Shown: piece by piece, positions 1 through 8,104 of the stretch
How positions within the stretch are numbered: the first letter of the stretch is position 1
How the letters are laid out: the number at the start of each line of letters is the position of its first letter
Origin: Rhodobacteraceae bacterium UBA6141
Lineage (GTDB): Bacteria > Pseudomonadota > Alphaproteobacteria > Rhodobacterales > Rhodobacteraceae
Assembly (NCBI GenBank): GCA_002423245.1
Contig: DIVD01000048.1
Coordinates: forward strand, 1 to 26,484
DNA: 26,484 bases
Reading direction: 5' to 3'
Notes under the pieces: generated by a model
What the model saw: only the letters and a program-made list of their open reading frames with translations
The model's database searches: none
What the model was told of the DNA's origin: nothing
Translations under genes and position numbers: made by a program

Positions 1-254
1 TCGATGTCGCGCGATTTCATGAGCAGTGTCGCGGAACACTTGTCTCAGCCTCGCCGCCTGAGAGCACGACCATTCACATGCCCGGAGCACGACGCCAAGA
101 ATTTCCACAGCTTTCGCGACACGACCCCACCATCTTCGAAAAAGTCGCTCGCGGGCGACAAGCGTTAGAGTCGCAGCACTAGATAATGCCGGATTCCCGG
201 GTCAGCGCCGCCCCCGGCCCCGGAAACGGGCCAGGGTGGTCGTGGCAAGCCGGC
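1..254. other. Gene-free edge region downstream of the chemoreceptor
   Basis: No supported gene. An open frame on the plus strand from the ATG at 4 to the TAG near 165 encodes about 54 residues, but it has no ribosome binding site, no recognisable composition and lies at the window edge, so I do not call it. A six-base-pair inverted repeat (43-48 with 58-63) and a short GC hairpin near 216-233 are visible. The latter could act as a weak end signal for the minus-strand chemoreceptor transcript, but it lacks a T run. Confidence 0.4.
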
Positions 255-2861
255 TCAGAAGTCTTCCCAATCGTCGTTGCTGGCGACCGGCTTGACGGCC
301 CGGGAGGTCAAGCGGCGGTCTCCTCCTGAGGCAATGGCGAGCTTGGGAGCGGGACGCGGTGCCGGCGAGGCGGTCCGCCCGGCGGTCGGCGGCAATTGGC
401 GCGCGGCGGGGCGGGATGGTGCTTCGCTGGTCTCGGTGCCTGTCCGGAATCGGCTCATCGTGGCGGTCAGCGCCTCTGCCTCGCGATTGAGCGAATGGCT
501 GGCAGCGGTCGTCTCTTCGAACATCGCGGCGTTCTGCTGGGTCACCTGATCCAGCTGGTTCACTGCGATGTTGATCTCCGCAAGCCCCGAGGATTGCTCG
601 CGCGCCGAGACGGCGATGTCGGATACGCACGAATAGATATCCGCCACAGAGGTTTCGATGCCGCCAAGCGCCTGCCCTGCCTGGCCGACCAGATCGACGC
701 CGCGCTTGACCTGGTGCGAGGACGCCGAGATCAGGCCGGCAATCTCGCGCGAGGCTTCGGAGGAGCGCTGCGCCAGCGCACGAATCTCGGATGCGACGAC
801 GGCGAAGCCGCGTCCCGCCTCGCCGGCGCGGGCCGCCTCGACGCCGGCGTTCAGGGCCAGGAGGTTGGTCTGGAAGGCGATCTCGTCGATCACGCTGGTG
901 ATGCGCGAGATCTTGCCGGAACTTTCCTCGATCTCGCCCATCGCTACCACCGCCTCGCGCACGACATTGCCCGACATTTCGGCATTGGCCTTGGCTTCAG
1001 AGACCATGCGATTCGCCTGCCCCGCGACATCGGCGGCGGACTTGACCGAGGAAGTCAGTTCATCCAGCGCGGCGGCGGTCTGTTCCAGCGTCGCCGCCTG
1101 CTGTTCGGTGCGGCGGCTGAGATCGTCCGCCGCGGCGGAAATCTCCCTGGCTTCGCCTCGGATGGCGTCGGCATTCTCGACGACCCCCAGCATCGCGCCG
1201 CGTAGCTGGTCGGTCGCGTCGTTGAAATAGGCGCGCAGCCGCTCGTAATCTTCCGAGAAGGGCTCGGACAACCTGGTTGTCAGATCCCCGGCGGCGAGTT
1301 GTTCGAGCCCGAGGCGCAGCGCTTCGACCACGCGGTGCTGGGCGGCCTCCATCTTGCTGCGCTCGGCCTCCGCCGCGGCTTTCGCGGTTTCGGTCGCGGT
1401 GACGTCGGTGCCAAGCAGGATCAGGCTGCGCACCTGGTTGCCGCGCTCGCGCACCACGCCGAAACTGCCGTCGAGGATCACCTCGCCGCCATCCGGACGG
1501 TCCAGCCGGATATGGCCGGTGATGCTCTGCCCGCCCGACAGTGCCTGCAGCATCTTGCCGAAATCGTCGAAGCCCTCGACCTTGATCCTGCTGCGGAAAT
1601 CGACCCCCTCAAGCCGGGCAGGGCTTCGGCCCATGACCCGCGCGAAGGTGGCATTGGCAAATTCGATCTGGCCCTCGGGGCTGAATTCGGCGCGGAGCTG
1701 GTTGGCGTCGATCGCGTCAAGAACGGCGGCGTTACGCAGTTCGACGGACATGTCCTTCCATTCGACGACGAAGCCGATCATGGTCCGGTCCGGCCCATGG
1801 ACCGCGCTGATCTCGATCACCAGATTGGCGCGGCCAAAGCGCAATTCGGCTTTCAGCGGCAGCGCACCAGGGTCCGCGAGCCTGCGGCGCGCGGTCATGT
1901 CGCCGCCATGGAAGTCGTCCATGTTCTTGCCGACCAGCGCGGTGGGATCGAAATTGGGCAGCCGGCCGCGGATATTGGCCGTCTGCTCTGTCATCAACTG
2001 CATCAGCGCCGGGTTGACGAACAGGATCTTCATGTCGGTGTCGCAGATCATCAGCGCGGCAGAGCAGCCCTCGTAGGCCGAGCCCTTGAACAGCCCGATG
2101 CGCGTGGCCTCGGCGGCTCCTTGCAAGGACAGCCGGAACGATTCGAGCGACTGGGCGATGGCACCAATCTCGTCCTGGCGGTCGCGTGCCGGCACCTCGG
2201 TTTCATGGTCGCCCGCCGCCACCCGCTGCATCGCGCCGTTCACCGCCAGCAGCGGGCGCGAGACCATCCGGCGGAACGGGATCGACATTGCGATCAGCGT
2301 CAGCACGAACAGCACTGCGCCCGTCAGGAAGGCACGAATCTCGCTGTTGCGCGACAGCGTATCGGCCAGACCGGCATTCGCCGTGGCGACGATGGCACCC
2401 GCCACCTCGTTGTCCTTGCCGAAAAGCGCCTTGTGGCCGAAGGTCTGCTGGTCGTCGGCCGAATAGATGCTGTCTTGCGTCAGCGCCTCGCGGCCCGCGG
2501 CGGCCATTGCCTCGGTCGGGGGCGCGCCCGCCTGGGCAAAGAGTTGGCCCTGCGCGTCATAGGCGGCCAGGGCGAGCAAGCTGTTGCCGGCGAGGTCGAG
2601 CGTCTGTTGCAGTTGTTCGGTCAGCACATCGGCCTTGTCGAAGTGGATGCTTGCGCCCGCATCCTTGCCGAGCATGTCGACGATCATTTCTGCCTGACGT
2701 TGCAGGCTTTCGCGGGCAGACCGGCTTGTGGCGCGCGCGTCGAGGATTGCCATCACGCAGACGATCTGCGCGGTGCAGATCGCGAACAGCAATGCGGTCT
2801 TGGCGAAGACCGATCGGGGCAGGTAGCGCGCGCTGCGCGCCGGGTCTTGGGAGCGGGCCAT
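255..2861 (-). CDS. Methyl-accepting chemotaxis protein with PAS domains
   Basis: Transmembrane chemoreceptor of 868 residues that would signal through CheW/CheA. Seen in order: a first membrane helix near residues 20-40, a periplasmic region, a second helix near 185-205, a HAMP segment (DRQDEIGAIAQS), two PAS-like segments (around 265-370 and 390-500), a second HAMP-like stretch (LAAGDLTTRLSEPF), then the methyl-accepting coiled coil. The coiled-coil tip, IDEIAFQTNLLALNAGVEAA, is the nearly invariant signalling hairpin. The protein ends in DWEDF, resembling the C-terminal pentapeptide tether (NWETF in E. coli Tar/Tsr) that docks CheR/CheB. I chose the ATG at 2861 because AAGGA lies about ten bases upstream; a TTG at 2885 would add eight residues. 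It lies 52 nt downstream of a secreted PDC-like gene on the same strand, suggesting one transcript. The ligand is unknown. Confidence 0.95.
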   Translation of the reverse strand: MARSQDPARSARYLPRSVFAKTALLFAICTAQIVCVMAILDARATSRSARESLQRQAEMIVDMLGKDAGASIHFDKADVLTEQLQQTLDLAGNSLLALAAYDAQGQLFAQAGAPPTEAMAAAGREALTQDSIYSADDQQTFGHKALFGKDNEVAGAIVATANAGLADTLSRNSEIRAFLTGAVLFVLTLIAMSIPFRRMVSRPLLAVNGAMQRVAAGDHETEVPARDRQDEIGAIAQSLESFRLSLQGAAEATRIGLFKGSAYEGCSAALMICDTDMKILFVNPALMQLMTEQTANIRGRLPNFDPTALVGKNMDDFHGGDMTARRRLADPGALPLKAELRFGRANLVIEISAVHGPDRTMIGFVVEWKDMSVELRNAAVLDAIDANQLRAEFSPEGQIEFANATFARVMGRSPARLEGVDFRSRIKVEGFDDFGKMLQALSGGQSITGHIRLDRPDGGEVILDGSFGVVRERGNQVRSLILLGTDVTATETAKAAAEAERSKMEAAQHRVVEALRLGLEQLAAGDLTTRLSEPFSEDYERLRAYFNDATDQLRGAMLGVVENADAIRGEAREISAAADDLSRRTEQQAATLEQTAAALDELTSSVKSAADVAGQANRMVSEAKANAEMSGNVVREAVVAMGEIEESSGKISRITSVIDEIAFQTNLLALNAGVEAARAGEAGRGFAVVASEIRALAQRSSEASREIAGLISASSHQVKRGVDLVGQAGQALGGIETSVADIYSCVSDIAVSAREQSSGLAEINIAVNQLDQVTQQNAAMFEETTAASHSLNREAEALTATMSRFRTGTETSEAPSRPAARQLPPTAGRTASPAPRPAPKLAIASGGDRRLTSRAVKPVASNDDWEDF

Positions 2862-2913
2862 CAGGAGCAATCCTTGCAGGAGCAATGCGGTCGGCGGGTC
2901 TTCGTGGCCCGGC

Positions 2914-3489
2914 CTAGAGCGATTCGGCGTCCAGGGCGACGGTGATCGCGCCGATCGGCTGGCCGGTCGCGGGGTCGGTGACGGTCATCGACACCTGCGC
3001 CTGATAGATCTGGGTGGACTCGTCCAGCTCCACCTCGCCCAGATGCAGGGCGCCGGCGCCGGCGCGAAAGGTTTCGGTGAACTTTTCCTCGTCCCCCTGC
3101 CAGTAGTCGGAGGTCAGGCCCGAGGTGGCGACGTTGAGCCCCGTCGCATCCATCACGAACACCTCGGTGATCATGCCCCCGGCGGCCTGCACCTGCGCGC
3201 GCAGGAAATCCGAGGCGGGGTTGTCCATCACCGGCGTGATGGTGGGCCGTTCCGGCGCGCCGATTTCGGCCCGCCAGGCAAGGTCGAGCGCGGTGATCCC
3301 CTCGGCCGTCAGCGCGGCATGGGCGGCGTTCGAGGCGCGAATCGCGTTGATCAGCACCGGGTTCCGGGCCCAGGCACCGACCTCGGTCTGCGCGTAGGCC
3401 GTCATGCGGCTTTCAAGCTCGGCGGCGAGGCCGGGCAGGGCGCTGGCGGCAAGCACGAAGGCAGCGGCGGCGGCGAGGCGGCGGGTCAT
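2914..3489 (-). CDS. Secreted PDC/Cache-like sensor protein
   Basis: Predicted periplasmic protein of 191 residues. An N-terminal signal peptide is plain (MTRR, alanine-rich core, LPGLAAELES cleavage region). The body has the look of a single Cache/PDC ligand-binding fold: a long N-terminal helix, then beta segments ending in PIGAITVALDAESL, a typical Cache closing motif. There is no membrane anchor or signalling domain after the fold, so it is a free sensor module. The start has GGGAG seven bases upstream. The chemoreceptor follows directly, so it may present or bind a ligand for that receptor. Family assignment rests on pattern recognition of the fold rather than on invariant residues. A role with the receptor is inference from position. 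Confidence 0.75.
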   Translation of the reverse strand: MTRRLAAAAAFVLAASALPGLAAELESRMTAYAQTEVGAWARNPVLINAIRASNAAHAALTAEGITALDLAWRAEIGAPERPTITPVMDNPASDFLRAQVQAAGGMITEVFVMDATGLNVATSGLTSDYWQGDEEKFTETFRAGAGALHLGEVELDESTQIYQAQVSMTVTDPATGQPIGAITVALDAESL

Positions 3490-3613
3490 AGGCGAACTCC
3501 CTGTTGCACGGCGCGGATGGGCGCCAGATCCGTCAGATGCAGGGAAAGTAGGGTTCGCGGGTTTCCCGATGCTTAACCGCAGCGGAGTCCGCGCGCATTT
3601 TATGCAGGTGCCG

Positions 3614-4360
3614 TCAGCCGAGCCTCGCCAGCCCCGGGAACGTCTCCAGCAGCCACCAGGAGAATTGCGAGAAGCCGCCGGTCAGCATCAAAAGTCCGAT
3701 CGTCCACAAGAGCAGGCCCATGATCCGCTCGATCCGGTCCATGTTGCGCCTGAAGAAGGCCATGGCGCCGGTCAGCCGCGGAAAGAAGGCGGCGACCAGC
3801 AGGAAGGGGATGCCCAGTCCAAGCGCATAGACCGCCAGCAGCGCGGTGCCACGGGCGAGGCTGGCATCCTGCGCGGCAAGGCTGAGGATCAGGCCAAGCT
3901 GCGGGCCGATGCAGGGCGTCCAGCCGAAGGCGAAGGCCAGCCCCAGCACATAGGCGCCAAGCGCCGAGCCGCCGCGGTCGCCCGCATCCATCCGCGCCTC
4001 GCGCAGCAGCAGCGGGATGCGGATCACGCCGAGGAAATGCGCACCGAACAGCATGACCATGATCCCGGCGGCGGTGTTGAACCAGCCCTGGTTCTGCAAG
4101 AAGAACCGCCCGAAAACCGAGGCGGTGAAGCCGAGGAACAGGAACACGGTGGACAGGCCCAGCACGAAGAAGGCCGCCGCCAGCAGCGCCTTGCGGCTGG
4201 TGCCCCGGCCGAGGTCGGCCATGCCGATGCCGCCCATATAGGCAAGGTAGGGCGGCACGATCGGCAGCACGCAGGGCGAGAGGAACGACAGGAGGCCCGC
4301 GGCCAGCGCAACGGTGGCGGCGGGCAGCAGGCTGGCGTCGATGAGGTCGATCCCGAACAT
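3614..4360 (-). CDS. ccdA: Cytochrome c biogenesis protein CcdA
   Basis: Inner-membrane thiol-disulfide transporter of the CcdA/DsbD-beta family (248 residues), which passes electrons from cytoplasmic thioredoxin to periplasmic thiols for cytochrome c maturation. About six membrane helices are visible. The two hallmark half-motifs are present: LLSFLSPCVLPIVPPYLAY near residues 23-41 and FGWTPCIGPQLGLILSL near 145-161, each supplying one redox cysteine. Length is normal for short CcdA. No periplasmic thioredoxin domain is fused. It is divergent from the TusA-like gene, and the secreted PDC-like gene starts 124 nt downstream on the same strand. No strong Shine-Dalgarno site precedes the ATG. 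Confidence 0.93.
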   Translation of the reverse strand: MFGIDLIDASLLPAATVALAAGLLSFLSPCVLPIVPPYLAYMGGIGMADLGRGTSRKALLAAAFFVLGLSTVFLFLGFTASVFGRFFLQNQGWFNTAAGIMVMLFGAHFLGVIRIPLLLREARMDAGDRGGSALGAYVLGLAFAFGWTPCIGPQLGLILSLAAQDASLARGTALLAVYALGLGIPFLLVAAFFPRLTGAMAFFRRNMDRIERIMGLLLWTIGLLMLTGGFSQFSWWLLETFPGLARLG

Positions 4361-4454
4361 GGCACGGGCTTAGCCGATCCGCCGCGGCCCGTCACGCGGC
4401 AAAGCCATCACTTCGCCGTGGACAAGTCGCGCCCGGCCGCCTAACCCGCCTCGC

Positions 4455-4694
4455 ATGGCCGACCCGGAAAACTTCGATCTGGAAATCGACGCGCGCGGGC
4501 TCTTGTGCCCGCTGCCGGTGCTGAGGGCGCGAAAGGCGCTGCTGGGCCTTGCGCCGGGCGCGGTGCTGCGGCTGCTGGCAAGCGATCCGATGGCGCGCAT
4601 CGACATCCCGCATTTCTGCGCCGAGGCCGGGCACAAGCTGCTGCGGGCCGAGGATCTGGGCGCGGCGCAGGCCTTCACGATCCGCAGGGGGTGA
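4455..4694 (+). CDS. TusA/SirA-family sulfurtransferase
   Basis: Small cytoplasmic protein (79 residues) of the TusA family, which carries persulfide sulfur on one cysteine for tRNA thiolation, molybdenum cofactor or other sulfur-relay uses. The signature is LDARGLLCPLPVLRARKAL-like: here DARGLLCPLPVLRARKAL around residues 13-30, with the persulfide cysteine at about residue 19 in the CPxP motif. The remainder, including PMARIDIPHFCAEAGH, matches the small alpha/beta fold. It is divergent from ccdA. There is no ribosome binding site before the ATG, and a possible promoter (TGGACA at 4419, 17-base gap, TAACCC at 4442) would start transcription almost at the ATG, so a leaderless message is possible. 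The exact TusA-like subfamily cannot be told from sequence alone. Confidence 0.88.
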   Translation: MADPENFDLEIDARGLLCPLPVLRARKALLGLAPGAVLRLLASDPMARIDIPHFCAEAGHKLLRAEDLGAAQAFTIRRG

Positions 4695-4731
4695 GCGCAG
4701 GCATTTCCACCGCACCGAACCCCGAAACGAC

Positions 4732-4759
4732 CGGCGCCGGACCCGAGGGCCCGGCGCCG
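4732..4759. terminator. GC-rich hairpin between convergent tusA-like gene and rne
   Basis: A perfect nine-base-pair stem, CGGCGCCGG (4732-4740) with CCGGCGCCG (4751-4759) and a ten-base loop, sits exactly in the gap between two convergent genes. It could stop transcription from both sides. It lacks a run of T on either side, so factor-independent function is uncertain. Confidence 0.5.
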
Positions 4760-4782
4760 TGCCATCTTCTGTCCTGCGGCGG

Positions 4783-7608
4783 CTAGCGCGACCACCAGCC
4801 GCGGCGCCTGGGCCTGTCGTCCTGATCCGCCGTCTCGGCAGGCTCCGTCTCGGCAGGCTCCGGCGCGGCAGGCTCCGGCGCGGTCACCGGCGCCAGCACC
4901 TCGACGAGTTCCTCCGCTGCGGCCCTGTCCGCCTCGGGCGCTGCCGGGGCTCGGGTCTCGCCAGCGGCGTCGCCAGCCTCTGCCACCGGAGCCGCCTCTG
5001 CCGCCGGAGCCACCTCTGCCACCGGAGCCGCCTCGGCCGCCGGAGTCTCGGGCACAGCGTGCCCGGCCGGAGCCGCCTCGGCATCCTTCGTCGCGCGCGG
5101 CTTCGCCGGGGCGCGGCTGCGCCTGGGCTTGGCCGCAGGCTCGCCCTCTGCCGGGGCCTCCGCCACCGGAGTTTCTGCCGCGGCCTCGGGCGCGGCTTCC
5201 GCCCTTGTGCGCGGCTTGCGGCTGCGGGTGCGCTTCTTCGGCGCGTCGGGCTCGGCCCCGGCCCCGGCCTCGGCCAGCACCGCTTCGGGTTCCGCCGCGG
5301 CGTCGCGCACCATTGCGCTTTCGGGCGCTTCGGCCACCGAAACCGCGCCGGCGCCGGGCTGGCCCGCATCGCCCTCGGACTCGCCCGCATCCGCGCTGTC
5401 GTCGCCGTCGTCGCCCTCGTCCTCGCCGTCACCCTCGGCCTGCGCGGCGCCGGTCTCCATGCCCGCACCGTTGCCGGCCTTCTTCTTGCGCCGGCGCCGG
5501 CGCTTCTTCTTCGGGCCGCGCTCGCCCTCGGCCTCGGCAGGTGCCGCCTCGGCCGCCACCTCGGCCCTGGCCGGGGCCGGCTCGTCGGCCGCCTCGTCCT
5601 CATGGGGGATCTCGGGGTGGGGGATCTCGGGCGCAACATCTTCCTCGTCCAGATCCGCCATCAGCCCCGCATCCGTGGCCGAGACCACCTGCGGCAGCGT
5701 CTCGGGCAGGTTGCGGATCGCCGTCCTGGACTTCTCGACCACGAAATCGGGGCTGACCAGCGAGGGGTCGGCCTCGACGCGCACCGACATGCCATAGCGC
5801 GCCTCGATCTGCGCCACATGCTCGCGCTTCTGGTTCATCAGGAAGTTGACCACCGCCACCGGCGCGCGCAGCAGAACCTCGCGCGAGCGCTTGCGGGTGC
5901 CCTCTTCCTCGATCGCCCGCAGGATCGACAGCGCAAGGCTGTCATCCGAGCGGATGATCCCGGTGCCGTGGCAATGCGGGCAGGGCTGGGTGGTGCTTTC
6001 CAGCATCCCCGGACGCAGCCGCTGCCGGCTCATTTCCAGCAGGCCGAAGCCCGAGATGCGGCCGACCTGGATGCGGGCGCGGTCGGTCTTCAGCTTGTCC
6101 TTCAGCTTCTTCTCGACAGCGGCATTGTTGCGCCGCTCTTCCATGTCGATGAAGTCGATCACGATCAGCCCGGCAAGGTCGCGCAGGCGAAGCTGGCGGG
6201 CGATTTCCTCGGCGGCCTCGGTGTTGGTCTTCAGCGCGGTCTCCTCGATCGAGCCCTCCTTGGTGGCCCGTCCCGAGTTCACGTCGATGGCGACCAGCGC
6301 CTCGGTGATGCCGATCACGATATAGCCGCCGGACTTGAGCTGCACGACCGGGTTGAACATCCCCGCCAGATAGCTTTCGACCTGAAAGCGCGCGAACAGC
6401 GGCTGCGGCTCGGTATAGCGTTTCACCACCCCGACATGGGTGGGCATGATCATCTTCATGAAGTCCCTGGCGGTGCGATAGCCGCGCTCGCCCTCGACGA
6501 TCACCTCGTCGATGTCCTTGGAGTAGAGATCGCGGATCGACCGCTTGATCAGATCGCCCTCCTCGTAGATCGGGGCGGGGGCGATGGATTTCAGCGTCAG
6601 CTCGCGGATCTGCTCCCACAGGCGCAGCAGGTATTCATAGTCGCGCCGGATCTCGGTCTTGGTGCGCTGGCTGCCCGCGGTGCGGATGATCAGGCCCGCG
6701 CCCTCCGGCACCTCGATCTCGCCGGCGATTTCCTTGAGCTTCTTGCGGTCGGCGGCGTTGGTGATCTTGCGGGAAATGCCGCCCCCGCGCGCGGTGTTGG
6801 GCATCAGCACGCAATAGCGGCCCGCGAGCGAGAGGTAGGTGGTCAGCGCCGCGCCCTTGTTGCCGCGCTCTTCCTTGACGACCTGCACCAGCAGGATCTG
6901 CCGGACCTTGATCACTTCCTGGATCTTGTAGCGGCGCGGGCGCGGCTTGCGCGGGCTGCGGATCTCCTCGGCCACGTCCTCCTCGGCGATGGATTCGATC
7001 TCGTCATCGGTCTCGGCGGCGTGGTCGGCGGCCACATAGGGCTCCTCCGCCTCGGCCTCGGATTCCGCCGCGTTCTCGGCCTCTTCCCCGCTATCGGCCT
7101 CTTCCCCGCTATCGGCGGCGAACCCTGCTGCGGCGGCGTCATCCGCCGCGTCCTCGGCGTCCTCCTCGGACAGATCGACGATATCCATGCCGGACACGTC
7201 CGCGCCGGAGATCTCGCCCCCCGTCACCGCATCCTCCGACTGCGCGGCCTGCGGCTTCGCCTGGCCGCGGTCCTGTCGCTTGCGGGCGCGGGCGGCGTCC
7301 TCGGCCTCCTGCGCCTCGGCATAGGCGCGTTCCTCGGCCAGCAGCGCCTGCCGGTCGGCCAGCGGGATCTGGTAGTAATCCGGGTGGATTTCCGAGAAGG
7401 CGAGGAAACCGTGCCGGTTGCCGCCGTAATCCACGAAGGCCGCCTGCAGCGAGGGTTCGACCCGCGTTACCTTTGCCAGGTAGATGTTGCCCGCCAGCTG
7501 GCGCTTGTTGACCGTTTCAAAGTCGAACTCTTCGACCTTGTTTCCGTCCACCACGACAACGCGGGTCTCTTCCGCGTGTGTGGCATCTATGAGCATCTTC
7601 TTTGCCAT
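4783..7608 (-). CDS. rne: Ribonuclease E
   Basis: Endoribonuclease of about 941 residues that starts mRNA decay and processes rRNA and tRNA, usually scaffolding a degradosome. Seen: the N-terminal S1 half (ATHAEETRVVVVDGNKVEEF, AAFVDYGGNRHGFL), interrupted by a roughly 120-residue acidic insert (about residues 95-215), which is usual in alphaproteobacterial RNase E. The S1 remainder and 5'-sensor follow. The metal-binding aspartates lie in AIDVNSGRAT (D442) and IVIDFIDM (D485), and the zinc link is CPHCHGTG near 545. The C-terminal part is low complexity: acidic and Ala/Pro/Glu-rich, with a KKKRRRRRKKK RNA-binding patch, ending RRRGWWSR. I prefer the ATG at 7608; a GTG at 7626 would add six residues. 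In-frame tandem repeats occur in both disordered parts (7080-7115 encodes DSGEEA twice). Confidence 0.97.
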   Translation of the reverse strand: MAKKMLIDATHAEETRVVVVDGNKVEEFDFETVNKRQLAGNIYLAKVTRVEPSLQAAFVDYGGNRHGFLAFSEIHPDYYQIPLADRQALLAEERAYAEAQEAEDAARARKRQDRGQAKPQAAQSEDAVTGGEISGADVSGMDIVDLSEEDAEDAADDAAAAGFAADSGEEADSGEEAENAAESEAEAEEPYVAADHAAETDDEIESIAEEDVAEEIRSPRKPRPRRYKIQEVIKVRQILLVQVVKEERGNKGAALTTYLSLAGRYCVLMPNTARGGGISRKITNAADRKKLKEIAGEIEVPEGAGLIIRTAGSQRTKTEIRRDYEYLLRLWEQIRELTLKSIAPAPIYEEGDLIKRSIRDLYSKDIDEVIVEGERGYRTARDFMKMIMPTHVGVVKRYTEPQPLFARFQVESYLAGMFNPVVQLKSGGYIVIGITEALVAIDVNSGRATKEGSIEETALKTNTEAAEEIARQLRLRDLAGLIVIDFIDMEERRNNAAVEKKLKDKLKTDRARIQVGRISGFGLLEMSRQRLRPGMLESTTQPCPHCHGTGIIRSDDSLALSILRAIEEEGTRKRSREVLLRAPVAVVNFLMNQKREHVAQIEARYGMSVRVEADPSLVSPDFVVEKSRTAIRNLPETLPQVVSATDAGLMADLDEEDVAPEIPHPEIPHEDEAADEPAPARAEVAAEAAPAEAEGERGPKKKRRRRRKKKAGNGAGMETGAAQAEGDGEDEGDDGDDSADAGESEGDAGQPGAGAVSVAEAPESAMVRDAAAEPEAVLAEAGAGAEPDAPKKRTRSRKPRTRAEAAPEAAAETPVAEAPAEGEPAAKPRRSRAPAKPRATKDAEAAPAGHAVPETPAAEAAPVAEVAPAAEAAPVAEAGDAAGETRAPAAPEADRAAAEELVEVLAPVTAPEPAAPEPAETEPAETADQDDRPRRRGWWSR

Positions 7609-7958
7609 TGTATCCGTATCTCGCACGGCAAGACCCGCGCGCGGCCAGCGGCCGGGCAGGGGTGTTGACGCGAATTTCCATTGAAGCGAGGCGCACGGAG
7701 GAAGGCGCGGCTGCAGAGGCGGCGCCTGGCCTGCCCCTGTCCTGCCTGATCGTCTTCACGCGCTGCATCGCGGTTCTTGTCCCGGTGGCCCGAGGGTCAC
7801 CATTGAATTGGCCCCTCCGGCACAGCCGTCAGGACGAATGAGCGGCCTTTCGGCCCAATCGACCCATTCTCGCGGCACAGGCCCTTGCGAAAGCCGACAG
7901 CCGGGAATGGCAGCGAAACTGATGGATCGGCGGCGCGACAGGCGCGGCCCGGCCGATA
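7609..7958 (-). promoter_or_regulatory. Probable long 5' leader of rne
   Basis: The 496 nt between dctD and rne hold no convincing gene. The best minus-strand promoter lies near 7965-7994, leaving an untranslated leader of about 350 nt before the rne ATG. In E. coli the rne leader is of similar length (about 360 nt) and mediates autoregulation by RNase E cleavage. The match here is in position and length only; I did not identify a conserved fold. Confidence 0.4.
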
Positions 7959-7964
7959 TTTCCG

Positions 7965-7994
7965 ACTGTAGCGGGGAACGTGGCGGAAACACAA
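7965..7994 (-). promoter_or_regulatory. Candidate rne promoter
   Basis: On the minus strand TTGTGT (7994-7989) and TACAGT (7970-7965) are separated by 18 bases, an acceptable sigma-70-type arrangement. Transcription would begin near 7958. This is the best match in the dctD-rne gap, but it has not been ranked against background. Confidence 0.4.
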
Positions 7995-8104
7995 ACGCTT
8001 TTTCCACGCAGCGGCAAACACTCCGAAGCGAGGATCGCAACATCCCGTGAGCCGGGGCTGCGGGCGGCGCACCTGAAACCGGCCGGGCCGCTGCGCGCGT
8101 GCGC

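Noticed and set aside
4..167. A short plus-strand frame at the window start
   Set aside because: No ribosome site, no recognisable motif, and its context lies outside the window.
216..233. An intrinsic terminator after the chemoreceptor
   Set aside because: The GC hairpin has no T run, and such hairpins are common by chance at this base composition.
1299..2945. A 548-codon plus-strand frame opposite the chemoreceptor
   Set aside because: Antisense to a clearly conserved receptor with no recognisable domain of its own.
3490..3613. A flagellar sigma-28-type promoter before the sensor/chemoreceptor genes
   Set aside because: A TTAAGC stretch is visible on the minus strand, but no GCCGATAA-like -10 lies at the needed distance.
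4549..7668. A plus-strand open frame of over 1000 codons opposite rne
   Set aside because: It lies entirely antisense to RNase E, is composed of Arg/Gly/Ala/Leu repeats with no domain, and is explained by the absence of stops in high-GC antisense DNA.
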